Positions 1 through 5,749 of a DNA stretch of 6,566 bases are shown here, piece after piece (the stretch's first letter is position 1; each line of letters opens with the position of its first letter). The position numbers and the translations under genes are program-made. Where the stretch lies: positions 1-6,566 of the forward strand of contig JALWVW010000111.1 in assembly GCA_027079365.1 (NCBI GenBank), read 5' to 3'. The stretch comes from Campylobacteraceae bacterium (GTDB lineage: Bacteria > Campylobacterota > Campylobacteria > Campylobacterales > Sulfurovaceae). The notes under the pieces are model-generated. The model saw only the letters and a program-made list of their open reading frames with translations. It had not been told where the DNA came from and made no database searches.

Positions 1-413
1 TGGCGCTGGCGATCATGATGGTACCTATCATTATCTCCACCACAGACAATATGCTGGGGTTGGTACCTACTGAGCTCAGAGAGGCAGGTATGGCACTGGG
101 CGGCAGCAAGCACAAGATCATCTTGCAGATCGTAGTCAGAGCAGCCAAGGTGGGGGTCACTACCGGGGTGCTTCTCTCCTTTGCCCGTATCATCGGAGAG
201 ACAGCACCGCTGCTCTTTACTTCAGCGAACAACCAGTTTTTTACCACTGACCTGAGCGGTCAGTTTCCTTCGCTAACCGTGAGTATCTACAATCTAGCGA
301 CCTACCCGGATGCTTCCAGCAGAGAGCTTGCTTGGGCAGCCTCTTTTCTCCTGACGATGATTGTGCTGTGTATCAATCTTGTCGGTAGATTTGTGATGCG
401 AAATAAAAAATAA
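1..413 (+). CDS. pstA: Phosphate ABC transporter permease PstA (3' part, 5' end outside window)
   Basis: This is the C-terminal 136 residues of PstA, one of the two inner-membrane permease subunits of the high-affinity PstSCAB phosphate importer. The first full codon is at 3 and the frame is open to the left edge, so the start is outside the window. The EAA-type cytoplasmic loop that docks onto the ATPase is visible at about 75-135 (LREAGMALGGSKHK). It is followed by the family-typical stretch ARIIGETAPLLFT at about 174-225. A last hydrophobic helix (AASFLLTMIVLCINLVG) precedes a short basic tail, RNKK, as expected for a cytoplasmic C-terminus. The TAA stop at 411-413 overlaps the pstB ribosome binding site, and pstB begins 9 nt later, so the two are surely cotranscribed. 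The motifs and the PstB/PhoU neighbours make PstA much more likely than PstC. No damage is visible in the part present. Confidence 0.95.
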   Translation, partial: ALAIMMVPIIISTTDNMLGLVPTELREAGMALGGSKHKIILQIVVRAAKVGVTTGVLLSFARIIGETAPLLFTSANNQFFTTDLSGQFPSLTVSIYNLATYPDASSRELAWAASFLLTMIVLCINLVGRFVMRNKK

Positions 414-422
414 GGACACCCT

Positions 423-1211
423 ATGCCCAAAAAACTTGTCATGGACATCAAGGATTTCACCTTCACCTATGCGGGAGCTCCCAAGCCTTCGCTTCGAGGT
501 ATCAATCTGCCCGTAGAAGCACACAAGATTACCGCACTGATAGGACCAAGCGGCTGTGGAAAATCCACACTGCTCAGGTCCATGAATCGCATCCACGATC
601 TCTATGCCGGAAACCGCTATGAGGGTAGCATCACACTCTATCAGGAAGATGGTAGTGCCAAGAGTATTTTGGATATCAAAAAAGAGAACGACTTTATCCG
701 TCTGCGTCAAGAGGTAGGGATGATCTTCCAAAAGCCCACACCTTTTCCGATGAGTATCTTTGATAATGTTGCTTACGGATTGAGACTCTCAGGTATCAAA
801 CACAAGACAGATCTGGAGGCGCGTGTCGTCACTGCGCTCAAAGGGGCGGCAATCTGGGAAGAGACCAAAGACAGGCTCAAGGAGTCAGCACTGGGGATGT
901 CCGGCGGTCAGCAGCAGCGTCTCTGTATCGCCAGAGCCGTAGCCCTCAAACCCAGAGTGCTGCTCTTTGATGAGCCCACCTCGGCACTCGATCCTATCTC
1001 TACAGGTGCGATAGAGGAGCTTATCTCAGCACTTAAAGAGGAGCTCTCTGTGGTAATCGTTACACACAATATGCAGCAGGCAAGCCGCCTGAGTGACTAT
1101 ACTGCCTTTATGTATCTGGGTGATCTGGAGGAGTTTGGAGAGACAGAGAAGATCTTCCTCAATCCGGACAAGAAATTAACAGAAGACTATATCACCGGAA
1201 GATTCGGATAG
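423..1211 (+). CDS. pstB: Phosphate ABC transporter ATP-binding protein PstB
   Basis: PstB is the cytoplasmic ATPase that powers phosphate import through PstA/PstC (EC 7.3.2.1 family). The 262-residue product is of normal family length and has every ABC element in order: Walker A GPSGCGKST at 41-49, Q-loop Q103 in IFQKP, signature MSGGQQQR at 159-166, Walker B VLLFDEP at 179-185, D-loop SALD at 187-190 and switch His215 in VTHN. The sequence around the signature (GGQQQRLCIARA) and the C-terminus (TEDYITGRFG) are characteristic of PstB rather than of other ABC ATPases. The signature has Met where Leu is usual, a conservative change. The ATG start at 423 is supported by AAGGA at 412-416, which overlaps the pstA stop and leaves a 6-nt spacer. 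phoU follows after 12 nt. Regulation by phosphate would be expected from the operon, but its promoter is outside the window. Confidence 0.97.
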   Translation: MPKKLVMDIKDFTFTYAGAPKPSLRGINLPVEAHKITALIGPSGCGKSTLLRSMNRIHDLYAGNRYEGSITLYQEDGSAKSILDIKKENDFIRLRQEVGMIFQKPTPFPMSIFDNVAYGLRLSGIKHKTDLEARVVTALKGAAIWEETKDRLKESALGMSGGQQQRLCIARAVALKPRVLLFDEPTSALDPISTGAIEELISALKEELSVVIVTHNMQQASRLSDYTAFMYLGDLEEFGETEKIFLNPDKKLTEDYITGRFG

Positions 1212-1223
1212 AAAGGAAGAGAC

Positions 1224-1889
1224 ATGCTAACACAGTATCAAGAAGCCAGAAGAGAAGTGCGTGCCGGGGTTTTAGAGGTTGTTCAAATACTTATGGAGGT
1301 CAACAGAGAGGCGCTCAAGAGCATAGAACTATTAGATGCAAGTAGACTGCAGAATCTACGCAAGAGGCTCAAGCCAATCAATAAAAAGACCGAAGTAATT
1401 GATAATAAATTGGTAGTGATCTTTGCCAGATACACCCCAGAAGCCAGAGATCTTCGGGAGATGGTTGCCTACCTCAAGATCACCTCTGGTCTCAACAGAA
1501 TCAAAGCCAGTATGAACAGCTATATCAAAAATATGCAGGGCATGCTGGCGGAGGATGATGCCGCTATCCTCCGGTTTATCAAAGAGTCACTCAGTATCAA
1601 CCGCTGCACGATCCATGCCTTTGGGAAAACTGTCGAAATGCTCCAAACCTTTGACAACAATGAAAAGATACGAAATCTGGCGACAGAGATCGATGTGGAG
1701 TATGCCAAGACCGACGATATCTATGCACTACTGGAGAAAAGTGTCATCCAAAAAATGCATGATACAGAAGGTCATGCCGAAGAGTACTTCAATCTTCTGA
1801 AATATATTCGTAAAAACCTTAAGATTATCGATCGTCTGGACAGTATTACCCAGAGAATCATTTTCGCCCGCATGGGAGGAAAGCTCTAG
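1224..1889 (+). CDS. phoU: PhoU-like phosphate uptake regulator
   Basis: The product has 221 residues, is almost wholly helical and highly charged, and lacks signal peptide or membrane segments. This matches PhoU, a cytoplasmic protein of two three-helix bundles that restrains the Pst transporter and, where present, the PhoR-type kinase. The segment at 73-93 (EARDLREMVAYLKITSGLNR) resembles the first PhoU repeat, and KYIRKNLKIIDRLDSITQRI at about 193-212 fills the equivalent place in the second. The usual acidic metal-binding pattern (E/D-R-hydrophobic-G-D) is not cleanly present in either half, so this is a divergent member. The assignment therefore leans on position: it follows pstB by 12 nt with a good AAAGGAAG at 1212-1219. 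If PhoR is absent from this genome, the role may be limited to control of transport. A generic PhoU-domain protein (DUF47-like) is the alternative. Confidence 0.82.
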   Translation: MLTQYQEARREVRAGVLEVVQILMEVNREALKSIELLDASRLQNLRKRLKPINKKTEVIDNKLVVIFARYTPEARDLREMVAYLKITSGLNRIKASMNSYIKNMQGMLAEDDAAILRFIKESLSINRCTIHAFGKTVEMLQTFDNNEKIRNLATEIDVEYAKTDDIYALLEKSVIQKMHDTEGHAEEYFNLLKYIRKNLKIIDRLDSITQRIIFARMGGKL

Positions 1890-1891
1890 AA

Positions 1892-1916
1892 AAAGGAGGT
1901 ACACTGGCCCTCTTTT
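1892..1916 (+). terminator. Possible weak intrinsic terminator after phoU
   Basis: AAAGGAGG (1892-1899) can pair with CCTCTTTT (1909-1916) as eight pairs including one G-U, around a 9-nt loop. It starts three bases after the phoU stop and its 3' arm ends in four T. The GC core is only four pairs and the T run is part of the stem, so it would be a weak terminator at best. It is the only candidate for the end of the pst-phoU transcript before acpP. Confidence 0.3.
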
Positions 1917-1958
1917 GTCATGCTAGCCTACTTCTCCGTCCCCTTCTCTATCGCTTAT

Positions 1959-1990
1959 TTAACAAACTTTCGATATACTTTGCCCATAAT
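1959..1990 (+). promoter_or_regulatory. Putative promoter of acpP
   Basis: The 125-nt phoU-acpP spacer becomes AT-rich here. Two -10-like hexamers are seen: TATACT at 1974-1979 and CATAAT at 1985-1990, the latter leaving a leader of about 18 nt before acpP. A TTAACA at 1959-1964 looks like a -35 box but is badly spaced for either (9 or 20 nt). Campylobacterota housekeeping promoters commonly have poorly conserved -35 boxes, so this does not exclude a promoter. The change of function from phosphate uptake to lipid synthesis and the need for high AcpP levels favour a promoter in this gap. The exact hexamer cannot be decided by eye. Confidence 0.35.
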
Positions 1991-2014
1991 TTAAACCAAA
2001 CACAGGAGAGTCAA

Positions 2015-2242
2015 ATGGCAATTTTAGATGATGTAAAAGAGGTAGTAGTAGAGCAACTGAATGTGAGCCCTGATGAAGTCAAAGAGGAGTCTAAGTTTGT
2101 AGAAGATCTTGGTGCAGACAGTCTTGATGTGGTAGAGCTCGTCATGGCACTCGAAGAGAAATTTGATATAGAGATCCCTGATGAAGATGCTGAAAAGATC
2201 GCTACTGTGGCTGACGCTATCAAATTCATCGAAGCTGTCTAA
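2015..2242 (+). CDS. acpP: Acyl carrier protein
   Basis: This is the small acidic cytoplasmic carrier of growing acyl chains in type II fatty acid synthesis. It has 75 residues, the normal size. The phosphopantetheine attachment motif DSL is at 35-37, with Ser36 the modified residue inside the hallmark GADSLDVVELVMALEEKF. Helix II and III residues follow the family pattern (DIEIPDEDAEKIATV at 51-65). The ATG at 2015 has AGGAG at 2004-2008 with a 6-nt spacer. The frame is open further upstream but offers no sensible start, and the N-terminus MAILDDVKEVV is typical. Its partners lie downstream: FabF uses acyl-AcpP as substrate and AccA makes the malonyl-CoA precursor. It probably has its own promoter, and a double stem-loop separates it from fabF. 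There is no close alternative identity. Confidence 0.97.
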   Translation: MAILDDVKEVVVEQLNVSPDEVKEESKFVEDLGADSLDVVELVMALEEKFDIEIPDEDAEKIATVADAIKFIEAV

Positions 2243-2251
2243 GGCTTTGTT

Positions 2252-2273
2252 TCTTCCCCATTTCCGGGGAAGA
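2252..2273 (+). terminator. GC-rich stem-loop just after acpP
   Basis: A perfect 8-bp inverted repeat, TCTTCCCC (2252-2259) and GGGGAAGA (2266-2273), encloses a 6-nt loop (ATTTCC) and starts nine bases after the acpP stop. There is no T run on its 3' side (it continues CCCTATAG), so it is not a complete intrinsic terminator. It is better read as a stabilising or processing hairpin at the acpP transcript 3' end, or as part of a composite terminator with the next hairpin. The pairing is certain; the role is inferred. Confidence 0.45.
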
Positions 2274-2277
2274 CCCT

Positions 2278-2317
2278 ATAGACATACAAGTGCTTCCAGA
2301 AGCATTTTTATGTCTAT
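2278..2317 (+). terminator. Long stem-loop with terminator-like core between acpP and fabF
   Basis: The outer arms ATAGACATA (2278-2286) and TATGTCTAT (2309-2317) pair perfectly over 9 bp. After one C-T mismatch the helix continues through AAGTGCTT (2288-2295) against AAGCATTT (2300-2307), with one G-U, to a CCAG loop: about 17 pairs in 40 nt. The inner hairpin followed by TTTTT (2305-2309) has the shape of an intrinsic terminator. Because the T run can itself be drawn into the longer helix, the element could act as a partial terminator or as an RNA processing site. It ends 29 nt before the fabF start. Since fabF has no evident promoter of its own, full termination is unlikely; partial read-through would leave much more acpP than fabF message. 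Confidence 0.55.
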
Positions 2318-2334
2318 TTCAAACTTTAACATAT

Positions 2335-2340
2335 GAGGGA
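2335..2340 (+). promoter_or_regulatory. Ribosome binding site deciding the fabF start
   Basis: GAGGGA lies 6 nt upstream of the GTG at 2347. It supports that GTG as the fabF start over the in-frame GTG at 2290, which sits inside the stem-loop and would add 19 residues (LPEAFLCLFQ...) foreign to the family. Confidence 0.7.
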
Positions 2341-2346
2341 AATATT

Positions 2347-3570
2347 GTGAGAAGAGTAGTAGTGACAGGTCTGGGTATGATCAATGGTGTGGGGCACGAC
2401 AAAGAGACGTCATTTGATGCGATCGTCAGAGGAGAGTGTGGTATCGATACGATCACGCTGTTTGATCCGGAAAAATTCTCTGTCAAAATTGCTTCAGAAG
2501 TCAAAGATTTCGACCCGACCACGGTGATGGATGCCAAAGAGGTCAAGAAAGCAGACAGATTTATCCAGTTGGGTCTCAAGGCAGCTTCGGAGGCAATGGC
2601 TGATGCAAAGATCGGTGACGAGATAGACCGTGAGCGTTTTGGTGTGAGCAGTGCTTCGGGGATCGGAGGACTCTCTACGATTGAAAAAAACTCTGTGATC
2701 TGTAACACACGAGGCTCCAGAAGAATCTCTCCTTTCTTTATCCCCTCTTCGTTGGTCAATATGCTGGGTGGATTTGTCTCTATCTATCAAAATCTCAAAG
2801 GCCCCAACCTCTCTTCCGTAACTGCTTGTGCAGCAGGTACTCATGCGATCGGCGAAGCGGCCAAGACGATTATGGTCGATGGTGCAGACCAAATGCTGGT
2901 AGTTGGTGCAGAGTCAGCGATCTGTGGTGCCGGCGTAGGTGGTTTTGCTGCGATGAAAGCACTCTCTACCCGCAACGATGATCCCAAGACCTCTTCTCGC
3001 CCTTTTGATAAAGATAGAGATGGCTTTGTAATGGGTGAAGGTGCAGGCGCATTGGTACTGGAGAGCCTAGAGTCAGCCCAGTCCAGGGGTGCCAAGATCT
3101 ATGCCGAGCTGATCGGTTTTGGAGAGAGTGGCGATGCCAACCATATCACCACGCCTACAATGGATGGCCCACTCAGAGCCATGAAAGCGGCCTATCGCAT
3201 GGCAGGCGAACCCAAAGTAGACTATGTCAATGCCCACGGCACCTCAACGGCCATCAATGACAAGAACGAGACAGCTGCGCTCAAGACACTTTTCGGTGAC
3301 AAGGAGCAGTGTCCGCCAGTGAGCTCCACCAAAGGACAGATAGGTCACTGCCTTGGTGCAGCAGGATCCATGGAGGCTATTATCTCTATCATGGCAATGG
3401 AGAAGGGTATTATCCCTCCTACCATTAATCAGATAACACCTGATGAGAACTGTGACTTGGATTATGTGCCAGGTACGGCCAGAGAGGCAGTGCTGGATGT
3501 AGTGATGAGCAACTCCTTTGGCTTTGGTGGCACCAATGGTGTGGTCATTTTCAAAAAATTTACTGACTAG
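2347..3570 (+). CDS. fabF: 3-oxoacyl-ACP synthase II (beta-ketoacyl-ACP synthase II)
   Basis: FabF condenses malonyl-AcpP with acyl-AcpP in the elongation step of type II fatty acid synthesis, as a cytoplasmic homodimer (EC 2.3.1.179). With the GTG start at 2347 it has 407 residues and begins MRRVVVTGLGM, as the family does. The thiolase-fold catalytic residues are all present: nucleophile Cys161 in TACAAGTHAIG, His297 in NAHGTST, Lys329 in SSTKGQ and His334 in GHCLGAAG. The C-terminal glycine-rich loop NSFGFGGTNG is at 389-398. The order Cys-His-His marks a KAS I/II enzyme, not FabH. Family similarity and the adjacent acpP favour FabF over FabB. accA follows after 8 nt and its AGGA overlaps the fabF stop, so the two are cotranscribed. 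Expression from the acpP promoter must pass the double stem-loop. Confidence 0.96.
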   Translation: MRRVVVTGLGMINGVGHDKETSFDAIVRGECGIDTITLFDPEKFSVKIASEVKDFDPTTVMDAKEVKKADRFIQLGLKAASEAMADAKIGDEIDRERFGVSSASGIGGLSTIEKNSVICNTRGSRRISPFFIPSSLVNMLGGFVSIYQNLKGPNLSSVTACAAGTHAIGEAAKTIMVDGADQMLVVGAESAICGAGVGGFAAMKALSTRNDDPKTSSRPFDKDRDGFVMGEGAGALVLESLESAQSRGAKIYAELIGFGESGDANHITTPTMDGPLRAMKAAYRMAGEPKVDYVNAHGTSTAINDKNETAALKTLFGDKEQCPPVSSTKGQIGHCLGAAGSMEAIISIMAMEKGIIPPTINQITPDENCDLDYVPGTAREAVLDVVMSNSFGFGGTNGVVIFKKFTD

Positions 3571-3578
3571 GATCAGAG

Positions 3579-4517
3579 ATGACAACTTACCTTGACTTTG
3601 AAAAACCGATGGAGGCGATCTATAAAGATATAGAATCTGCCAAAGCCAGGGGCAATGAAGAGGTGCTCCATGCACTTGAAAAAGAGATGGAAAAAGAGGT
3701 AAAAAAGACATTTGGTTCATTGAGCGACTATCAGAAGCTGCAGCTGGCACGCCATCCAGACCGCCCTTATGCTCTGGATTATATCAGATTGCTCATGGAA
3801 GATGCACAAGAGATACATGGAGAGCGTACTTTCAGGGATGATTCTCCTATGCTCTGCTATCTGGGATGGATCGGGGGGCAAAGAACCGTACTGATAGGCG
3901 AGCAGAAGGGCAGAGGGGTCAAGAACAAGATCAAACGCAACTTTGGTATGCCAAATCCTGAAGGCTACCGAAAGGCACTCAGGGCTGTCAAATTGGCAGA
4001 GAAGTTTGATATTCCTGTGCTGATGCTGGTGGACACTCCGGGCGCGTATCCTGGGCTGGGTGCAGAAGAGAGAGGACAGAGTGAGGCGATCGCGCGTAAC
4101 CTTTTGGAGCTTTCTGGCGCCAAGGTGCCGATGATCTCCGTGGTGATTGGTGAAGGTGGCAGTGGCGGTGCATTGGCTATCGGTGTGGCAGACAAGTTTG
4201 CTATGATGCGCTATTCGGTTTTTTCTGTCATCTCCCCTGAGGGCTGCTCTGCAATACTCTGGAGCGACCCCGCCAAAGTAGAGCAGGCGACAAAGGCGCT
4301 GAAGATCACACCAGACTCACTGTTGGAGCATGGATTGATTGATGATATTATTGATGAGCCGCTCAAAGGTGCGCATAGAGATAAAAAAGCAGCAGCAGAA
4401 GCACTCAAAGCATATTACCTCAAGTCTGTGTATGCACTCAGAGAGATGAGCAAGGAGGAGATGCTGGAGAAGCGCTATGCCAAGCTCACAGCTCCAGGCG
4501 CCTTCAAAGAGGACTAG
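3579..4517 (+). CDS. accA: Acetyl-CoA carboxylase carboxyltransferase subunit alpha
   Basis: AccA is the alpha subunit of the carboxyltransferase half of acetyl-CoA carboxylase. With AccD it moves the carboxyl group from biotinylated AccB to acetyl-CoA, giving malonyl-CoA, the committed step of fatty acid synthesis. Its 312 residues are the standard length. Family landmarks are YLDFEKP at 4-10, LARHPDRPYALDYI at 56-69, NFGMPNPEGYRKA at 121-133, DTPGAYPGLGAEERGQ at 152-167, the crotonase-fold glycine loop GEGGSGGALAIG at 191-202 and SVISPEGCSAILW at 216-228. The N-terminal 45 residues are charged helix, as usual. The ATG at 3579 has AGGA at 3569-3572 spanning the fabF stop. accD is not in the window, which is common because the two genes are often unlinked. 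The dedA TTG follows 6 nt after the stop. Confidence 0.97.
   Translation: MTTYLDFEKPMEAIYKDIESAKARGNEEVLHALEKEMEKEVKKTFGSLSDYQKLQLARHPDRPYALDYIRLLMEDAQEIHGERTFRDDSPMLCYLGWIGGQRTVLIGEQKGRGVKNKIKRNFGMPNPEGYRKALRAVKLAEKFDIPVLMLVDTPGAYPGLGAEERGQSEAIARNLLELSGAKVPMISVVIGEGGSGGALAIGVADKFAMMRYSVFSVISPEGCSAILWSDPAKVEQATKALKITPDSLLEHGLIDDIIDEPLKGAHRDKKAAAEALKAYYLKSVYALREMSKEEMLEKRYAKLTAPGAFKED
4508..4513 (+). promoter_or_regulatory. Ribosome binding site for the dedA TTG start
   Basis: AGAGGA inside the last accA codons lies 10 nt before the TTG at 4524, a slightly long spacing. The accA stop at 4515-4517 is in the same frame as dedA, so no start further upstream is possible. The next in-frame ATG (about 4594) would remove conserved N-terminal residues. 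Confidence 0.5.
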
Positions 4518-4523
4518 ACCCTC

Positions 4524-5129
4524 TTGTTTGCTTCATTTGTCAGCTGGGTTGTAGCTACGGTAGACAGTTGGGGCTACTTTGGTATCTTTGTCAGTATGTT
4601 TCTCGAGAGCAGTTTCTTCCCCTTTCCCAGTGAAGTAGTAATGATCCCTGCGGGATACTTGGCATTTCAGGGAAAGATGAATCTTTTTATGGCGATCTTT
4701 TCTGGTGTTGCAGGCTCTCTTTTTGGTGCATTGTTCAACTATTTTCTGGCTGCCAAATATGGCAGACCTTTCCTTCTGCGCTATGGTAAATATTTTTTCC
4801 TCAAACCTGAGTCATTGCAGAAACTGGAAGAGTTCTTTGCCAAACATGGTGATATCTCTACCTTCAATGGTCGGTTGATCCCTGGGATCAGGCAGTACAT
4901 CTCTATGCCGGCAGGTTTGGCCAGGATGCCTCTCGGAAAATTTTCACTCTATACGATACTGGGGGCAGGTATCTGGGTGAGTGTACTGGCACTGTTGGGA
5001 TACTACTTGGGTGCCAATGAAGAGCAGGTGGCACAGTATCTCAAGAGTGCGACACTTATTGCCATGCTCTTCATCGCAGGACTAAGCCTTTTCTATTGGC
5101 TGCGCCAAAAAAATAAAGGTTCGCTGTGA
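4524..5129 (+). CDS. DedA family inner-membrane protein
   Basis: This 201-residue hydrophobic protein belongs to the DedA/VTT (SNARE-associated Golgi protein) family of inner-membrane proteins. Members are linked to envelope integrity, membrane potential and, in some cases, recycling of undecaprenyl phosphate or phosphatidylethanolamine. The N-terminal signature LESSFFPFPSEVVMIPAGYL at 27-46, with acidic Glu28 and Glu37, is seen. So is the second hallmark FNGRLIPGIRQYISMPAGLARM at about 114-135, with Arg117 and Arg123 in the re-entrant region. Further hydrophobic segments lie at about 52-75, 147-163 and 174-193, and the C-terminus is basic (RQKNKG). The start is TTG at 4524; the in-frame accA stop rules out anything earlier. 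The last four bases (GTGA) overlap the coaX start. Which substrate this member handles cannot be told from sequence; lipid-gene neighbours make a lipid carrier plausible. Confidence 0.88.
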   Translation: MFASFVSWVVATVDSWGYFGIFVSMFLESSFFPFPSEVVMIPAGYLAFQGKMNLFMAIFSGVAGSLFGALFNYFLAAKYGRPFLLRYGKYFFLKPESLQKLEEFFAKHGDISTFNGRLIPGIRQYISMPAGLARMPLGKFSLYTILGAGIWVSVLALLGYYLGANEEQVAQYLKSATLIAMLFIAGLSLFYWLRQKNKGSL

Positions 5130-5749
5130 TTTTGGCAGATGTGGGCAACAGCTATGTGCATATCTGGCATGATGGCAGGATCGAACACCTGCGCTTGATA
5201 GAAGCCATAGAAAAATATGGTGCAGAGGTGGTCTATTATATCAATGTCAATGCCGCCTATGAGCAGACCCTTGCGACACTGGAGGACTGGAGTGATATTT
5301 CACAACACGGTCTGCTAAAAGGAGCTTATGGGGGGATGGGTGTAGACCGTAAAGCCCTTTGCCTGAGTCATTCTGATGGCATCTTTGTCGATGCAGGATC
5401 AGCAATCACAGTGGATAAGGTGGTTGCAGGGGTGTATCAGGGGGGCTATATCCTTCCGGGTATGCATGCCTATCACAAAGCCTATGCCGATATCTCTCCT
5501 GTATTGGATGTAGTGCTTGACAGAAAGGTGACGCTGGAAGCATTACCCAAAACAACGCGAGAGAGTGTTAGTTTCGGTACGATAGCGCCGATGATTGCCT
5601 CTATTGAGAAGATTATGGGGGATCTGCCTGTATATTGTACGGGCGGAGATGGTATGTGGCTATCGCAGTATTTTGAACAGGCGGTGTTTGATGAAACACT
5701 GCTTTTTCAGGGTATGATAAAAATGATTGAAAAGGGTAAAATATGTTAA
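5126..5749 (+). CDS. coaX: Type III pantothenate kinase
   Basis: CoaX phosphorylates pantothenate with ATP, the first step of coenzyme A synthesis (EC 2.7.1.33). It is an ASKHA-fold cytoplasmic dimer unrelated to CoaA. The 207 residues are at the short end of the family, as seen in Campylobacterota. Motifs in order are the phosphate-1 loop DVGNS at 5-9, GMGVDR at 70-75 with the expected catalytic Asp74 and pantothenate-binding Arg75, DAGSAITVD at 89-97, GGYILPGM at 106-113 and the adenosine-side TGGDG at 172-176. The GTG start at 5126 overlaps the dedA stop by 4 nt and has AAAGG at 5115-5119 with a 6-nt spacer. The C-terminus overlaps hisG by 7 nt. CoA made by this pathway also supplies the phosphopantetheine arm of the nearby AcpP. 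Type III enzymes are known to be insensitive to CoA feedback and to need a monovalent cation. Confidence 0.93.
   Translation: MILADVGNSYVHIWHDGRIEHLRLIEAIEKYGAEVVYYINVNAAYEQTLATLEDWSDISQHGLLKGAYGGMGVDRKALCLSHSDGIFVDAGSAITVDKVVAGVYQGGYILPGMHAYHKAYADISPVLDVVLDRKVTLEALPKTTRESVSFGTIAPMIASIEKIMGDLPVYCTGGDGMWLSQYFEQAVFDETLLFQGMIKMIEKGKIC

Noticed and set aside
294..731. Minus-strand 145-codon open frame across pstA/pstB
   Set aside because: It spans the pstA-pstB junction opposite two clear genes, resembles no family I know, and has no ribosome binding site context; a shadow frame.
881..910. PstB signature reads MSGGQ rather than LSGGQ
   Set aside because: Leu-to-Met at this position is conservative and all other ABC motifs are intact, so no loss of function is suggested.
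1555..1800. Plus-strand 81-codon frame inside phoU
   Set aside because: Wholly nested in another phase of phoU, with Met/Ser-rich low-information content and no SD.
1904..2014. In-frame open extension upstream of acpP
   Set aside because: The frame lacks stops back to at least 1904 but has no usable start, and the acpP ATG at 2015 has a good SD and the canonical N-terminus.
2333..2350. Five-codon ORF (MREIL) whose stop overlaps the fabF GTG
   Set aside because: Attractive as a coupling leader peptide, but it has no ribosome binding site of its own and the ATGAGGGA is explained by the fabF SD. Such short frames occur by chance.
3244..3750. Minus-strand 168-codon open frame opposite fabF/accA
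   Set aside because: The opposite strand encodes catalytic residues of FabF (His297 to the C-terminus) and the AccA start. The composition (many Leu, Ser, Cys, His) is that of an antisense shadow.
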